From the NCBI RefSeq assembly GCF_026151205.1, contig NC_087080.1, forward strand, positions 6,737,096-6,801,095: 64,000 nucleotides of DNA. Direction: 5' to 3'. The notes under the pieces were generated by a model. It ran no database searches. It saw nothing but the letters and a program-made list of their open reading frames with translations, and was not told the DNA's origin. The stretch comes from Bolinopsis microptera (taxonomy: Eukaryota > Ctenophora > Tentaculata > Lobata > Bolinopsidae). This document shows, in pieces, positions 11,701 to 26,700 of the stretch; position 1 is the first letter of the stretch; each line of letters opens with the position of its first letter. Made by a program: the position numbers and the translations under genes.

Positions 11701-14700
11701 GCTTGAAAGTGTAAACTGTAAAATGAAACAAACACGATGACTGAAATACAAATTCACCAATTAGTTAACCATCTAATTAACTAACCGATTCTCCGTTGCT
11801 GGAACTGCCGCTACTTCTCTTGCTGGTATTACTGGCCACACTTCCGTTAGAAACAACTGTCAGGGGCCGCTCTGCCGCCCGCACTCTCGCGTTCTGGCCC
11901 GGGAAATTCCTGAGAAAAGTTCTTGTAGGAAGGTATTTTTTCAGGCGGATGTTTACACCGGTGAACGTATTTTTTTGCCTCTTCATTCTTTACCTGACTA
12001 CGTTTCTCCCATAAAGTCGGGATTAAATTTGAGTTATATGGTTTGTGCCAGGATTTTGAGCTCCCGGTATAGTTGTCAGGATTATAGTTCAAAGGTCTAA
12101 ATGCTGTTAGAAAAACGTTCATAGTCATTAGTCAAGGATAAAAAGTACGCTCCATCCGGCATAATATGTTATTAAAACAATCGAGCAAAAGCGGGGAATT
12201 TCCAAAGAATTGTAGGGTAGGGAAGATTGGAGAAGGCAGGGATTATGAGAAGGAAGATGTGAAGTGGAGGTACTACCTCGATAACTACCTGAGGTAGTTA
12301 TCGAGTGATATTATTGTGGTAATAGTGCGTTCATGGTGATAGAATGTTCTGGAATAGAGTGAGTTTATGGAGGGAGGTGTCAGTGATCTAGAAGGTATCT
12401 AAACTCGACAAAGATATTAGATAACCATCTTTTAAAGTTTTTAATTTATTAAATTTTAGTCGTTTTCCCACGGTACATACCAGAGTTACAATTAAACGCC
12501 CATTTTAACACAGTTGAAAGCCTTACCGACCATCATGAGATAAAGATTTAGCCCATTTTGACCGGTTTAATTAACCATGGTAATAGGTACCAGTAGGTAC
12601 CAGTAGGTACCAGTATAGTAGGTACTGTGCTGATCTGACCTATATTTAGAAGTGCCCATGTTTTATACCGGAACTGTACTCGCGGTGACAAGAGGTTTCG
12701 TGTCACAGTACAGTAAAAGTACCGTGAATTTAGGGTTGTAATATTAAAATGTCAACTTGGTTAGATATTGTAACATTGGGATATGGAACTGGGAGCTCAT
12801 AGACCCTGAAATAATTAGAGGGACCTGTGAAGTATCCGTGGTATGTAGGGCTAATAAACCCGGTAGCAGTCCAACCGCTGGTGGGAGATATTATCTCGTA
12901 ACAGTCTGAGCGTATCTCCCTGTTTGGTATTTCACTTCTCCTTAACAGGTCTATACCTTTCAGACTCTAACCAGGCAAAGTTTAGTAGACTGATGACATG
13001 GGAGGTGATAATATCACTGTCAAATACCAGGTGATTAATGTGGGATATTTGTAAATAATAGAGCAGAGAAAACGTCGTCAGCTATAAGCTAGATGGCTAT
13101 GTAATTTGGGTTTAGTGTGTAAGTACTGATAAGGCACCGGAAGGTAAGTCTAGAGATTTTAAATACTTGAGCTTAGTTTAATACCTAGCTATTTAATACA
13201 TGCATAAATTTAAGCATATTTTACAAAATATTAGAACATAATTTTGAACATAAGGTTGTTAAGGATCCAATGGAAATTAAAGAATAAATTGAGAATATTA
13301 AGCGGGTTTGTACAATGTCTAGACCACATACCACATACCACATACCACATACTACATACTACAGTACACAAACCACACTCAGAGTACGCTGAAAATACAC
13401 AGACTCGCGACTACGAACCTGGGAGTTATACACAACATTTAGCTGCTATGTTAGGGAGAAATATGGACTGGGCAGAGTTTGTACAATGTACATTTCAGCA
13501 GTGAAAGTTCTCTGTGATGCTTCCAGGGCGGGATTGGAGATAGAAGAAGAGGAGTGCAATTTAAAATTAAAACTTGAGGCCTGTGAGTCGAGGACTGATT
13601 CCTCTGGCCTGTTATTTCTAGGCAGAGAACTCTGAAGCTATATCAAATTATGCAGTAATTTAATTTTCAATTAGAATGAAAGCTTTATTGACGATGTCCA
13701 ATTATTTGTGGTCTAGTTCTAATTTGGTCCGGTTCAGATAACATGAAGTATCTAACATTTACATTCCATTTCAGAAGTACTTATATATCCATTAATCTGA
13801 CCAAATACTTCAGATTCCTAACGTGTTCCTAACAAGCTGTAGGTGAACACTAAAGGCAATTCACAGAACCCCAAATTCTCCGAAACCCCCATATTAGGCC
13901 CAGTCTACAATTACCCCAATTAGCATTCTCTCAACATGTCTGTAATATTTCCTCTATATTCCCCCTATAGAGCTCTCTATCTTTACTTCACAAAATAACT
14001 TACTAATTGACGGTAATTGACGGTATTATCATGCTCGACTGCGCCAACATATTCAGGTACCGTTTACAGAGTTACAGTTTAGAATAGTCGTTAAGATTGT
14101 CGTAATATATGGTGTCACAAAAGGGCTTCTTTTCCGGTGAAAAAACATAGTTACTACAGGTTGAGAACGCTCTTAGGTTCTCCAAACAAGGATAAAATCT
14201 CATTTAGAATACAAGTCAGATATTTAGTACAAAGAAGTCTAGTCCTTTAGTCTGGAGCTATAAAACATGTCGTTATATGGGTAATGGGCGGAGGATCTGA
14301 ATATTACTGTACTATATAATAATATGAGGATTTGATTCAAGTAATCGCTTAGGATGTAAAATGCTGGATACAGGATAGCCGATGGATCAATTATTCAGAT
14401 TATATATGTATGTCTGGTTATGATGCCCTCATTTGATATTTCAGAGCACCAAGCCTATGGAAATCCAACGTATGTTGTACAGGAGTAGGGTGTATGCACA
14501 GTTTAAAATGGTAAGTGATGAGAGTTTTCGGTTTTGAACACGTTACCGACACTAACAGGGACCAGGCCCTTGAACTGGTTTTAAAGACAGGGTCCTTGTA
14601 GGTGCCAACTATCAGATCTTGTTAAAGTAAGAGATCTTCTGAAAGTGAGATGTGTTCTGGGCGGGAGTGACTGAGTGAGCGGGAGACAGCGGGTACCCAG

Positions 14701-17700
14701 GTGGCAGTTAACTGTAGCTAATACTAACCCCCTCAAAACCAGAGCCCTCACAAATCTTAGGAAAGTTCTGTGGAAATTATACAACTTGTAGTTCTGGTGG
14801 AACTACACACAGGATTAGTCAATCAGGAGAGGTAATTCCACACTGATGATTAAGATATATTTATTTGTTGGTTGTTAGGAACACCTGGTGACAGGGAATA
14901 GTGAGCCTATCATACCACCAGGTGTCAGTAGGTGATTAGTTACTGTCTACTGATCACCACTATAGTGTGTCTACTGATTTTAACTGATCGATCTGCGGTA
15001 TTCCAGTATGGTTAGTATTATAGACATAGTGGTTAGTGTTTAATTCTTAATTCTTTTTAAAGCTTTAACCTGTAAAATTCCTCTGAGCCCACAAAGTTAG
15101 CCGGTATGGAAATATGCCCGTTTTTAAACAATCTGTAACCTGGATATGGTGTTATATATAGCGACACATAGTCTCGCTGAGTAGTGTGATATAAGGGGAG
15201 CTGTATGCGTGATATAGTGTGATATAAGGGGAGCTGTATGTGTGATATAGTGTGATATAAGGGGAGCTGTATGTGTGATATAAGGGGAGCTGTATGTGTG
15301 ATATAAGGGGAGCTGTATGTGTGATATAGTGTGATATAAGGGGAGCTGTATGTGTGATATAGTGTGATATAAGGGGAGCTGTATGTGTGATATAGTGTGA
15401 TATAAGGGGAGCTGTATATTGTGTTACTACTGACAGGTGAACAGCTGAGGAAGTAGTTGTATTCTGTGTGGTTAAGGCTCTGTTACTCAGCAAATACCGG
15501 TAAATACTAGGTACTATATTGTGGTGGTAAATGTGGTATACAGTGTACACATGCTCTGTGTAGTGTGTATGATACTAGTAACGAGGGAAGTAGTTTCTAC
15601 TCAGTAGGTATCCCTACTGTGGGGGAGGCAACACTTTTGCAGGAAGTTGAATTAACAGGCCCAAGCCACAATCCGTGGCACACTCACTCGAAAATATCCA
15701 TGACTTTGATAAAAACCAATAATTTGAAATACGAAGGCTACAAAATTACAGGGCGTTCCAAATTAGCCTGAGAAGTCGTATGAAGTAGAGATGAACCAAC
15801 CGGAAAACCAAATATCGAATGGAAGGAAGAGGCTGTAAATTAATACAGACAGGTTTTAAATTGGTGGTACGTGGTACCTACTGGTAACTGGTACTGACTT
15901 CAGACCTAGTTGGTATCTTGAACGTGAACCTGGTACTGGAAGTGAGAGGGACTGAGGAGTGGGGCGATATTATCTCATATCTGTATCAGCTAGTTGATTC
16001 GTGCTGATGAGAATTAATATCAATAATATTAAAATTACAAAGAACCATAGTTTCGTATTGATTACCAAGTTGTAAATTGTGTAGCATCTGGAGCCTTAAT
16101 CTTCATTAAGATTAACACTATTTATCAGGTTTGATTTCTGCTATGCTATATCAAGAGGGACCCTGTCCCGAAGCCGCCAAACAGCGCAGGGACACTGGAC
16201 TTTATGATTATTCATTTTATTGGTACTAAGTTACCATTGTGTTATGACATGATGGAAGCCTCATACATGGTGGTGCGAACAGCAAAACGTGGTTATACAA
16301 TTGACCAGCCAAACTTGCAAACATGTGGTGTCCTGATATAATATAGTAAGATAGTGAAGAGGTTTGGACATGCGCCATATTAAACCATTGTGTGTTGCTA
16401 TTATACTAGACACTGGGGGTTTTATGGTTCTGTCATCTTACATACATTCAAATTTCAAAGTGGGGTCACGTGGGGTCACGTAAGTAAACTCTGAATGGCA
16501 GGATAGACTTATATTTTCAAATTTTGATCTTCAGTATCGGAACAATTATAGATCGTTTACAGATCGTTTCCTGTTGAGTTTCCATTGTACTTGAACTATA
16601 GAAGATAATAAAAATATCTTAATAACCAATTATAATCAATTGTTCTTATCATTTCTTTCTTCTTTACAAATAACTATGTTCCTCCTGAACTCAAAACTCC
16701 ACTCATCGATTAACCGTATCCAAAATGATTACAACATTTACAGAACCATACTGTGTATCAAGTACCCTAGCAATTATCTTCTCCACATCATACCTACACA
16801 TTGTGTATATTTCCGAGCACAACGGATCTAATCTTATTTACAAGCTCGTGTATAATACCTACTCTATTTAAACTGTTTATCTCCATACTACTGCATACCG
16901 TTCTCAAGAGAGGAGCTGAACGAGATTGCTATTTGCTCCTTCATAATATACAGCTATTAGACTTTAAACAGTGGGTAATGGGCTTACAACCTAGGTTTGG
17001 AGGTCGGCTCAGTGTGGGGCAGCAATTCACAAAACTCAAACAATCACTGATTGTCTGAGCCACAATTAACTCACAGAGGTAATTGAATGTGAGGTGTTAA
17101 TCTGAGCCTACTTTAATAGGGTAATAACTTAACGACTTAATCATTCTTTGTCTTAGAAAATATCACGAGAGTAATTATAGGTCGTCACCATGGCAACCCG
17201 GCCATTTTGCTGACAAAGAGCATACAGCTCTCATTTTCATAAGAGATCCTGATCTGATAATCTTGTCACGTGATTATATCGGCTCTCAGTTACTGGTACA
17301 TTTCTTGTCACGTGATAAAAATGAGACTCAGTCATTGGAGCAGATCATTGTGTAGCCTACAAGCGTCAAGCTGTGTTTCAGGATGAAATACCTGGCGTTA
17401 AGCCACGCGTACATACAGTTAGACCTACTGAAGATCTGAACCGATCCTTAGTATCATAGTTTACGTAGAAGACAATACACGACTTTGAGTTGAACCCTGA
17501 CACATATAGGCTACAATATATTATTATGTAAAGTGTCAACTCTAATGTTGGAGATGGCGACACTTTGTACATATCGACAACTTTAGGGAGTTAAAAATGT
17601 GAATAATAATTCAAAGGATGTCTGTCAATTCATATCCGATAGCTGTCAACTCGGATTAATCCGCCAACAGTTTGAAAACTTTCACCCTGATAAGAAATTC

Positions 17701-20700
17701 TGGTTCTCATTCCAGAAAATCCAGGCGTGCTGGTTTATACAGCGGTACCTTGTGAGGACGTTTTCGGAGAAAACCGAAAAGTTTTACAAGTTTAGAATGG
17801 TAAACCTGACACGGTAAGGTTGTATATTTACAGGGCCATATATTTTTGCAGAGTTAAACAGAAAATATAGAAAAGTAACAGCACCGGAGGCTCCCACGTG
17901 ATGTCTCCTCTGACTTCTGATTGGTCAGTTCGTGCTGACGGGGGAATCTGATTGGTCATAGCTTGGCGGTGCTGGAGATATGACATCAATTTACAGTCCT
18001 CCTGTTTAACCTAGAATTGCTCGTTAAATGGTAGACTGAGTGGCTCCGTTAGGTTCAACTGCTGGTGGTACAACAAGGAATGATTGGAATGTCTAGGCCC
18101 TGCTGAGAAGCTGGAAAAGTGCCAAAACAGACAAAGCATTATTACCTTATAGTTGTACTTCTGATATAGAGAGAGGGGGTGGTGAGGAGTGAAATGCGGA
18201 TGTTGTCGAGGAAATGAAGGGTTGAAAATGAACGCGGATGGCGGATGTTGTAGATGAAATTGGGAGGGGTTTCCTGAAGTCATAAATGATAAGAATTATT
18301 AGTAATGTCTTAAAAGCAAAATCTATTTAAGGTTTATCTGTGTTTCTAAGGGATGCACTTAAGGGTTAAGAATATAAGATTTATCATTCCGTAATAGTAT
18401 TATAAAATTTATCATGCAGATATTTATCGAGCAGCATAACCAGTATCAAAACAATCGTCACTCAAGATTCAAGCGAGAAGCCATGTTCAGTGGTCCGCAA
18501 TCACAAAATCACGCATTAGAAGAGATTGAAAAAAAGAGCATTGCAGCAAGGTACGCATTCCAGATTCCCAAGCATTTCCTGGTGTTTCACCATAGCCAAA
18601 CTAACCTATCTCCCTTATTTCCTGCTGCCGCTGAAGCGTCATCGTCCAGACTTATTCTAATGGTCACATGATTCAGTTCCAAGTTTTTTTTTTAAACCAT
18701 AATTTTATTTATCTAACTTAATTTAGAAAATACATAATATTAATATACAACAGGGTGTTCCAAAGAGATAAGAAAAGCAAAATAAAACACACCAAAACAA
18801 AACACTCTCAAACTTTCTTTGGGACACCCTATATTAAAAAAGATTTTAATCCTATATTATCTATTCTAAAACCAAAATTATCCCCTTAAAACCCCATGAT
18901 GCCCCGAACCCTTGCCCAATGCTTCACACACACCTGTACCGAGGTTCGGTATCTGCATACCCAGGTAACGTTGAGTTAGCCAAGCAGCCGGTAGTTGTTG
19001 CGCCGCCGCGCGCTGACGAGATCTTATTGCAGAGCCCGCGGATGTCATACGCTTGAGAAGATGCCACGTGGTATATGTTGACTCCACCGAAACAGCGTCG
19101 TCCGGATTCAAAGACAAACTTGTTGGGATCGTCTCCGCCGTACTTTCTGAGAAGCTGGGGAGGATAAGGAATGTTATGTTAGATCCAACAATAGATTGAG
19201 CTGCAGTAAGTTAAAATTTAAAAGTCAGTTGCCTCTAGACAATACATGTGTTTAATCCAGACGTTCTGGTATTGACAACATACATAATATGTACTACTTC
19301 GGTCACATCTCAATATAAGTCTGGATAACTTCGATCTTGGAGATATTTTTGGCAGTCAATGTAGTGAGTAGTCAGTCACGTCTAAATATATCGAACTATG
19401 GATTAATCAACTCAACCTATTCTGATCTTTGACTAAATTTTGTAGACAGTCAAGTTTGTGTTTGCCGAAATGATGAACCAAACGTCATTATACGCCAGTC
19501 ATTTTAGATCTCATTGTTGAGATTGAGCCCACGTGAATTTAACCTAGAAGTGCAATTTCCCACGGAGACAAGAAACAAATCACGTGATGCGCCGCATTAC
19601 ACTTCATGGCTCGTACCACGTGACACACCTCCGCAGTTCATTACAATGGAATTTATTAGTTACAAAAGGAGTTATACATACTACATAGGTGATAGGCGCG
19701 TCCAAACTTTTATTGGCTTTATTAACCCATTATCTTACACAATGGTAGCTCAAGACAAACGATAATTGGACAATTACTAATGACATTCCATTTCATTTTA
19801 CATAGTAATCCTTCTACTTCTGTGATGAATAATTGAATAATGATTGGATGACTTCCGTGACTGATAACAATTGTCGCTCTTTTATAATTTCGCACCTTTT
19901 TCAGACGTTACGAGTAATGTCATCTTCAGAACTAGGTATGTGACGTCGTTACGGTGTACTGATGACAGAGGTAGAACCATCAACCATTACGTCTTTACAC
20001 CCGATCTTATCTTAGGTCTGAAATCACTGATCAACCTGGTATGAACGTTCTGGCAGTCGATACGTAACTCTCGAATGCAAAACTTCCAGATGTGCTTCCT
20101 TGTGTATGTTAATCTAAAAAAGGAAATCGGCCAGATACACAAAATGTAGGTCATTTTCGAGCAAAACAAAATGTCTTATCGTTGTTCCTTGTAACCCTGA
20201 TACTATGACTCAACGTCTCAAATTGCAATTTATGATCTTACTATTTCAAAGCACTCCCCATATCGTCTCATCCCCTAGAATGATATCTAAACTCTTCTCC
20301 CCTCATTTCACGTGCAAGGAAACACTACAACAAACAATGAGTACTCTGTTGTAGTAGTAGCGCCAACCATCTTATACTCTGACAACCCTCCTCCTTCTCC
20401 TCCTACACGTAGCCCTCCTTCCCTACACGTAGCCCTCCTTTCCTACACGTAGCACTCCTCATCATAAACCCAAACCTAGGCTACAATCTGCTCGCAAATC
20501 CCAAGTTTTAAGTGATAAAACTCATAAACCTGAAACTCGAGACATGACCGGAGCACGGCGGGTTTTACACCCAGCTCCCGGGACTCCAGATTATCTAAAT
20601 TAATTAACCACGGGACAGGCCCGTACACTGTACACAATATACCTGCTGCGTCACGTGACACCATGTTCCTGGCAGGACCATCTGTTTAGCTTTTTAAAGT

Positions 20701-23700
20701 GTCTATATTCTGCCGAGTTGCCCGGGGAGCTCGGGGGTTCCCTGAACAGTGAACTCTTACAGGGACCATAACTTTAAAAAGACGGGGTGAAACATCCGCG
20801 GAAATGATGTATATATTTTTATATTCTGCATGGTCTTTACATCTGTCAGAGACTTGTCAGCAACGTCAGAATATGTTATATTATATTTACTAAAAACCGG
20901 CAAAAACCATCCCCCAACAAAGATGCCCGGCTAAAGAACTGAGATCTTAGTCGACTTCCTGACGGGCTTCGAAAACTTATGCAGTTATAATTCTTTTTTC
21001 TGTATGAAAGGGTCACGAAGTATTATGCAGTTGCGGTCGGGGGATTGAGCCCGCGAAAATGGATCTAACATCAGAGGGTTTCTGCAACCACAGACCGTAT
21101 GGCTTGCAGCTATAATTAGGGTCAACCAATAAAACCATATAATGAGACCTGTCAGTAGTAGCTGCTTACTCCTCTTTCTAAAACTAAGGACAAGGTGTTT
21201 AAATGTTTTCTCTTTGCTTTGTTTATAAAATGTCATACTCAGCTTCCGGTAGAAGGAGGACTCCGATGGTATATACAGTAGTATATTGGTTGAATGAGTA
21301 ATACATTAGTCGTACTATTAAAAGAGAAGCCATGATTATTCCGAACCATACAAGTATCAAAGCGAGAATAATTAATAAACATTAGTATTATAAAGTGAAA
21401 ATTAACCAAGGGATTTAAATTTTGAGAAATAGAGTTTGAAAAGAGCAGTTTGAGTTACCTGAATAGGCCAAGTGCCGTAATATTGCGGTATCTTGTGGTC
21501 GGTTGTGATGGTGACAAACTTCTGCTCTTCGTAGAAATACAACCAGCCGGGTCCGTTGTACTTCGTTTTGATGATCTTCGGAAGTTTTACTTCGAACTTG
21601 TGCATATCTGAGGAAAATTGATTGTGAATTACTTAATTTCATTGATCGAAATGTGTGTAAATTAGGTTAAAATGATACATTTTAAGTTAATACTGATAAT
21701 AATGAAACGGCTTTAGGTATTTATCAAATTAGGTTAAACCTAGGATTAGATTTAAAGCATATTACTTGTATAATGTATACGGTATTAAGTGTCAATATAA
21801 TCATCACACTAATCTTATTGAAACATTATCGCTCAATATTACACTCTGATAATTTACGCAAAGTTGAAAATTAAGCCCAGCCGGCAGTTTTGGTATGCTA
21901 GTAATAAAGTTATAATAGTATTAATTAGACAGGATAACAAGGTACTTAACCAGCTGCTTAAATTGTAACTTTCTGTTCGGATAATTATCATGGTAATTAT
22001 ATAATTATCAGATAATTGGTTTGGTGACGGCTCGCTGCTCGCACCTATTGAGTCCTCCTGCCATTTCTATTTACAAAGTTGCCACTTCGCACTAAAGTCA
22101 TCAGTAAATCCGTCATATGTTTCTATCTCTGTACGAGTACTAATTCTCATCGGTTGAGATTAGTAATAATGTAGTAGTACAAGACATAGAGGTATTGATA
22201 ATTATACTTTAACGTTCCCTTATCTGTTCACACATGAATAATCAACCATGACGAGTAACTTCTCTGATCTATGTTCTTGATAAATCCTTACATACATTCC
22301 GCAGCTTTACACTGACTCAGAACGGTGTAAAACACTGCCTCTTCGGTCAGTTCTTTATCACTTTATTCCATGACATTAAGGGATCCATGAAAGTAAGAAA
22401 TATTGACTCTTAATTTCTTAATTTCACGCTCCTGAAACATTTATTTACTCCTCCATCCAATATCCCTGCCTTAAATGTTTCTTAATTTCCTACTTCTCAA
22501 CCCCTTCTTAATTTCATGGTTTCTTAAATACACGACTTTCTCAATTTCATTGATTAAGTTTTATTCTTCTGAAGCCTTCTTCAGTTGTAGTGGACTGTTG
22601 AGTCTTGGAGACGGTTAAAGTGTAGAAGTTCGGAGAGGGGCAAACTTCTAGATTATTCTGGATGTGTGCTCAGAAATCATTACTTGTTGTTATATAACCC
22701 TATTCAAGTCCCTATTCGGCAACATCCTCAAAAGGTTACGAAATATACCCTCAATATTACCGGCACTTTTAAATGTACTTCTGACACCTTGACATTTAAA
22801 AGCCACGTACACACACAATATATATTCAATAATCCATTGTATGCATGCAGATTAAAAAATAATATTTACTACGATTTCTCTGTCGTCCTAACTTATTACA
22901 ACTCGAACTGAGCAGCACTAAACAGTAAATCAAAGTAATACCAGCCAAAATCTTGACGCCTCGTGCGCCGTGTAGAGCCTGTGTGCTGTTTAACAACATG
23001 TCAACTTTATCATTTCAACACAGTTTACTGTCCAAGCAAACTCACAGATATAGCAATGATTATATTATGTGCTGTATTGTGATGTTCGATATAACATGTT
23101 GGTGTTGGATCAAACATACAACCTAGACATATAATCATGTGTGATATAAACTGTGTAGACCACACTCGATACCTGTTTTTTACTGAATCATATTCAAATA
23201 TTCCCACATATTCTCATATTCACATGAATCACTTTCAAGCCCGTTAAGTAGTAGTGTGAAAATAGTTAAAATTCACAAGGTCTTCTCGGACGAATGACCC
23301 CTTCTGAAATATTTAAATTGGTCTCGACGGAATTTTCCCGTCTGTTAGGCATGCATAGTGTACATCTTATTGACATTTTCCAAACACAAATTTAAAAAGC
23401 TGAGTAGAGGAAATGGTCAGGTGATTACTGAATCCTCTAGGGAGTAGCTAAGGATTCATTATTGGATCTATGCAAAATTACACATCTGTGCAATGTCTCC
23501 TCGGTCAACTCAGCCGAATGATAGGAAACTTGATTGAGGGTTAAATGAGGATCAAAAGATCAAGAATCTTCTTAGGATACCACTTCAGTACATCTACATA
23601 GTACTATACTAATACCGAATCCTTTTTAATAATCATTAATCTAATATCTAAGCTATAATATTCTACCCGGAGTTGAAAGAATGAGCTCCAGAGTCCAGAT

Positions 23701-26700
23701 TATTTAATCCTATTAACTATAAGGAAAGATAAATTCCTTGAAATCTACCTACAACACATCACTACACATGGCCACCACCACCACAGAGGATAGGAGAGAG
23801 AGCATGTAAAACCGTGTTTACATAAGTCCCCACAATACATACTGTAACTCTCAGTAGTAGATTAGTATAGTGACTATTGATTGTGTGTGTAGTTACAATA
23901 TAATGACATGATGTAAGGTGTTTTTCTATATAATACCGGTGGGATGTCAGTACCTGTTAAACAATAGTAGAGCGGGCGTGGCCTCTCTCTCTCTCTCTGA
24001 GCCGCGATTATACTTGCAGCAATTTGTCTTTTGTTAAGTTTACACACAAATATGAAATACAATCAATGACTTTGTGCGCTTGGAAATCCTAATCCAATTA
24101 CAAGCGTGGTCTACGTTGAAATCATCTGAACCACTGTGTGATTCACAACGTAAATTTTATCTAATCACACCTCAATCAGTTATTAGTGATTACGTAAGTA
24201 GCAGGTTTCAGACGAGGGGATATGTTCCAAACAGTTCCTACAAACGGCATACCCAGGGTAACCCAGGCGCCAAGCAAGACCTGGTGACGGAGCTAAAATA
24301 ACGATTAGCACTATTTGATCATAAGGTTTAAAACCTCCCAAAGCTTGGTAAACTCCGTAGTGAATTCTTCGAATGCTTTGTGATGATATTTCTATTAACA
24401 GATAGTGTTTATGAGAATAGATCATGCTTATGGGATTCAAACTACGGTATCAGAAGCTCTACTTCTGTAATCTACGTGACGATTTAGTAGGTATCATCAT
24501 TTTAAAATTCCCAGCAAGTATATTTAGAAGTTATCGTAATGATAATTGGATGGGCAGTATAATATGTTCCTGAAAGTTCAGTATGAGCATCTTCTATACA
24601 ATAAACCGCAAAAGATCTTATCCAGACTCTAAAGTTTCGATTCGACTGTGAAAAACAAAATGTCACGCCTTGAGAAGCTCGATAGAGCTCATACAGAAAC
24701 CCATTCAATGGCATACAGACGTTTTCTAGCTCTTTGCAACATTCTCAAAGAAGTTTTGGCTTCAAACCCATATCCAGTCTCAAACAATAAGCGTTAACTT
24801 TCATTATTATATCTCTGTGATGTTAAGTCTAGTTAGAAGTGTCTTTGAGCATCTCTCCCTCGGTTTCTTCTAGTCTATCTAGTCGAACTTACACTGTCCA
24901 CCCTGCAGTCTACACTTCTCCAATCTCCATCCACATTACGTCGTCCCATAGCAACTAAAGAAAGTTCACCAAAAAGTTCACAGTTTTCAAGTACCACGTG
25001 ACACGTCAGATGACGTAATTCAAGCGGTCTGATCAGCTGAGGGGGGTGATTAAAGGGGAGAGCCTGGGTAATCTTAATTTGAGTAGGCAAGGGGAGGGCT
25101 ATTACAATATAACAGGGGCTCATGATACTATGATAGCCAACATTCCCAGATTTAGAAAATGTACATAAGGTGAAATATGTACACTGTTACACGCTCACTG
25201 AAAACACAGAGAAATTTCTTATTTCTAGACCCTACTATTCGCTAAATAACATTTCTCATACCACGACGAGACTTGCCTTGCATCGTCTATTTTGATATAT
25301 TTCAACGAGTAGTCTCTATGAGCAAATAATTAAAACGTGTCGCATAATTTGGGGGATTTAGGAGCTTCCAAAAAATTCGTACCAGCCGGTTTCATCCTAC
25401 AGCTCAAAATTTGAGGAAATCATACGTCGAGAAATTCTGAGCAGTTAAATAACAGTCCTGATTCATGATCAGAATATGTCCCTGAAGAATGAGTCATGAT
25501 GCGGACATCTATCTAGAGCTTCAATAAATTGGCCTTTGAGGCTTCACCCGCATATTTAAGAGACATTTCAAATTGCAGTCCGTCCACGTGGAGAGAAATT
25601 GTGATAGTCACGTGATGAGATTTTTACTGAAGCTTTGGATATTGACGTTTTACGCGATGAAGTACAGTTTAGAATGCCAAAGTAAGGATCGGAGTTTGAT
25701 GAGCAATTTAATTTGACAGGGAAATACAGAATATTATATTGACCCACGTGCACAGCTGCTGATTTGAGTTGTGCTACTCTTGACAGTACTCCGACGTAAA
25801 GGAGTCTCCCTATGTAGCTGCCGAGACTTCTGTGGAATTTTGGCAGAGGTCCAATTAGACTTTTTAAAAGAGAGAGAGAGAGAGAGAGAATAACTCTTAA
25901 TGAGTTGTTGACGGACAGGTTTAAACGCCAAGTCAAATGAAGCTGGTTTAGAAGCACTTTCAACTAAATTTCATGGTAGTATTAGGATGTATCTAGTTTG
26001 ATAATAAGGCTTCACATTTGGAAATAAGAGAGCTGTGTTGAGGAGTATATGAATTGAACTGTAAGTTTTAAAATGAACTTTAAGCTACCTGACTTCAACC
26101 CAAGATATTGTTCATGTACCTAATAATATTTATTTCTCGGATTTAGTAATAATAGGGCATTACGACATCCATCATTCATAAAAATAATAATTGCTAAGTT
26201 TTATTATACCTATCCAATAACGCGGGTTTTATTAATGAAGCTCCCGTTGCAACAGACAGGGAGCCGCACAAAAGCACCTTGGCCGGACAAAAGCACCCTG
26301 CATACGGAAATGCAAAGAACAATGCGCACAAAGTGTGAACAGTGAAGTGCAGTGCACAGTCCACAGTGCAGGTCGCAGGGCAAGTTCCACAATTACTTCA
26401 CAGATCAGATATATGCTCACTATTCTAGAAGTTTTAAGATTAATTTAGTCTCAGTTTGACTAATATGTTCAATGTTCATCAGGAGGATCCTCTGACATTG
26501 TCACGTGATATTACGTGTAAGTGAGATATTCATAATATGAACCCGACAGGGAATTAACGGGATAGTATGTGTTTTATCGACGAGTGCAGAGTTTTGGAGA
26601 AATACAGTGCGGCTGTTTGACTAGATAAAAATAGACTCGGCGAGGAGGAGAAAAGAAACATTTGGTTAGACGTGTTAAACAAAGAGTGAATAAGAGAAGC

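Larger units (their letters stand above)
11910..18933. other. Docking-protein intron 6 (7 kb)
   Basis: The intron contains short tandem copies of GGTACCAGTA near 12588-12625, the minisatellite at 15.2-15.4 kb and a small MITE near 18.8 kb. A candidate exon at 18.01-18.11 kb was considered and not accepted. Confidence 0.5.

Noticed and set aside
17599-17817. 72-codon plus-strand frame rich in Phe, Lys and Gln
   Set aside because: It lies in an intron, has no recognised motif and no supporting splice or start context.
18011-18115. Minus-strand candidate exon with RHSNHSLLYHQQLNLTEPL
   Set aside because: A decent acceptor and a TAG/GT end exist, but its phase does not match exon 6.
24183-24440. 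Opposed short frames in docking-protein intron 4
   Set aside because: Chance frames in AT-rich DNA; no conserved pattern.
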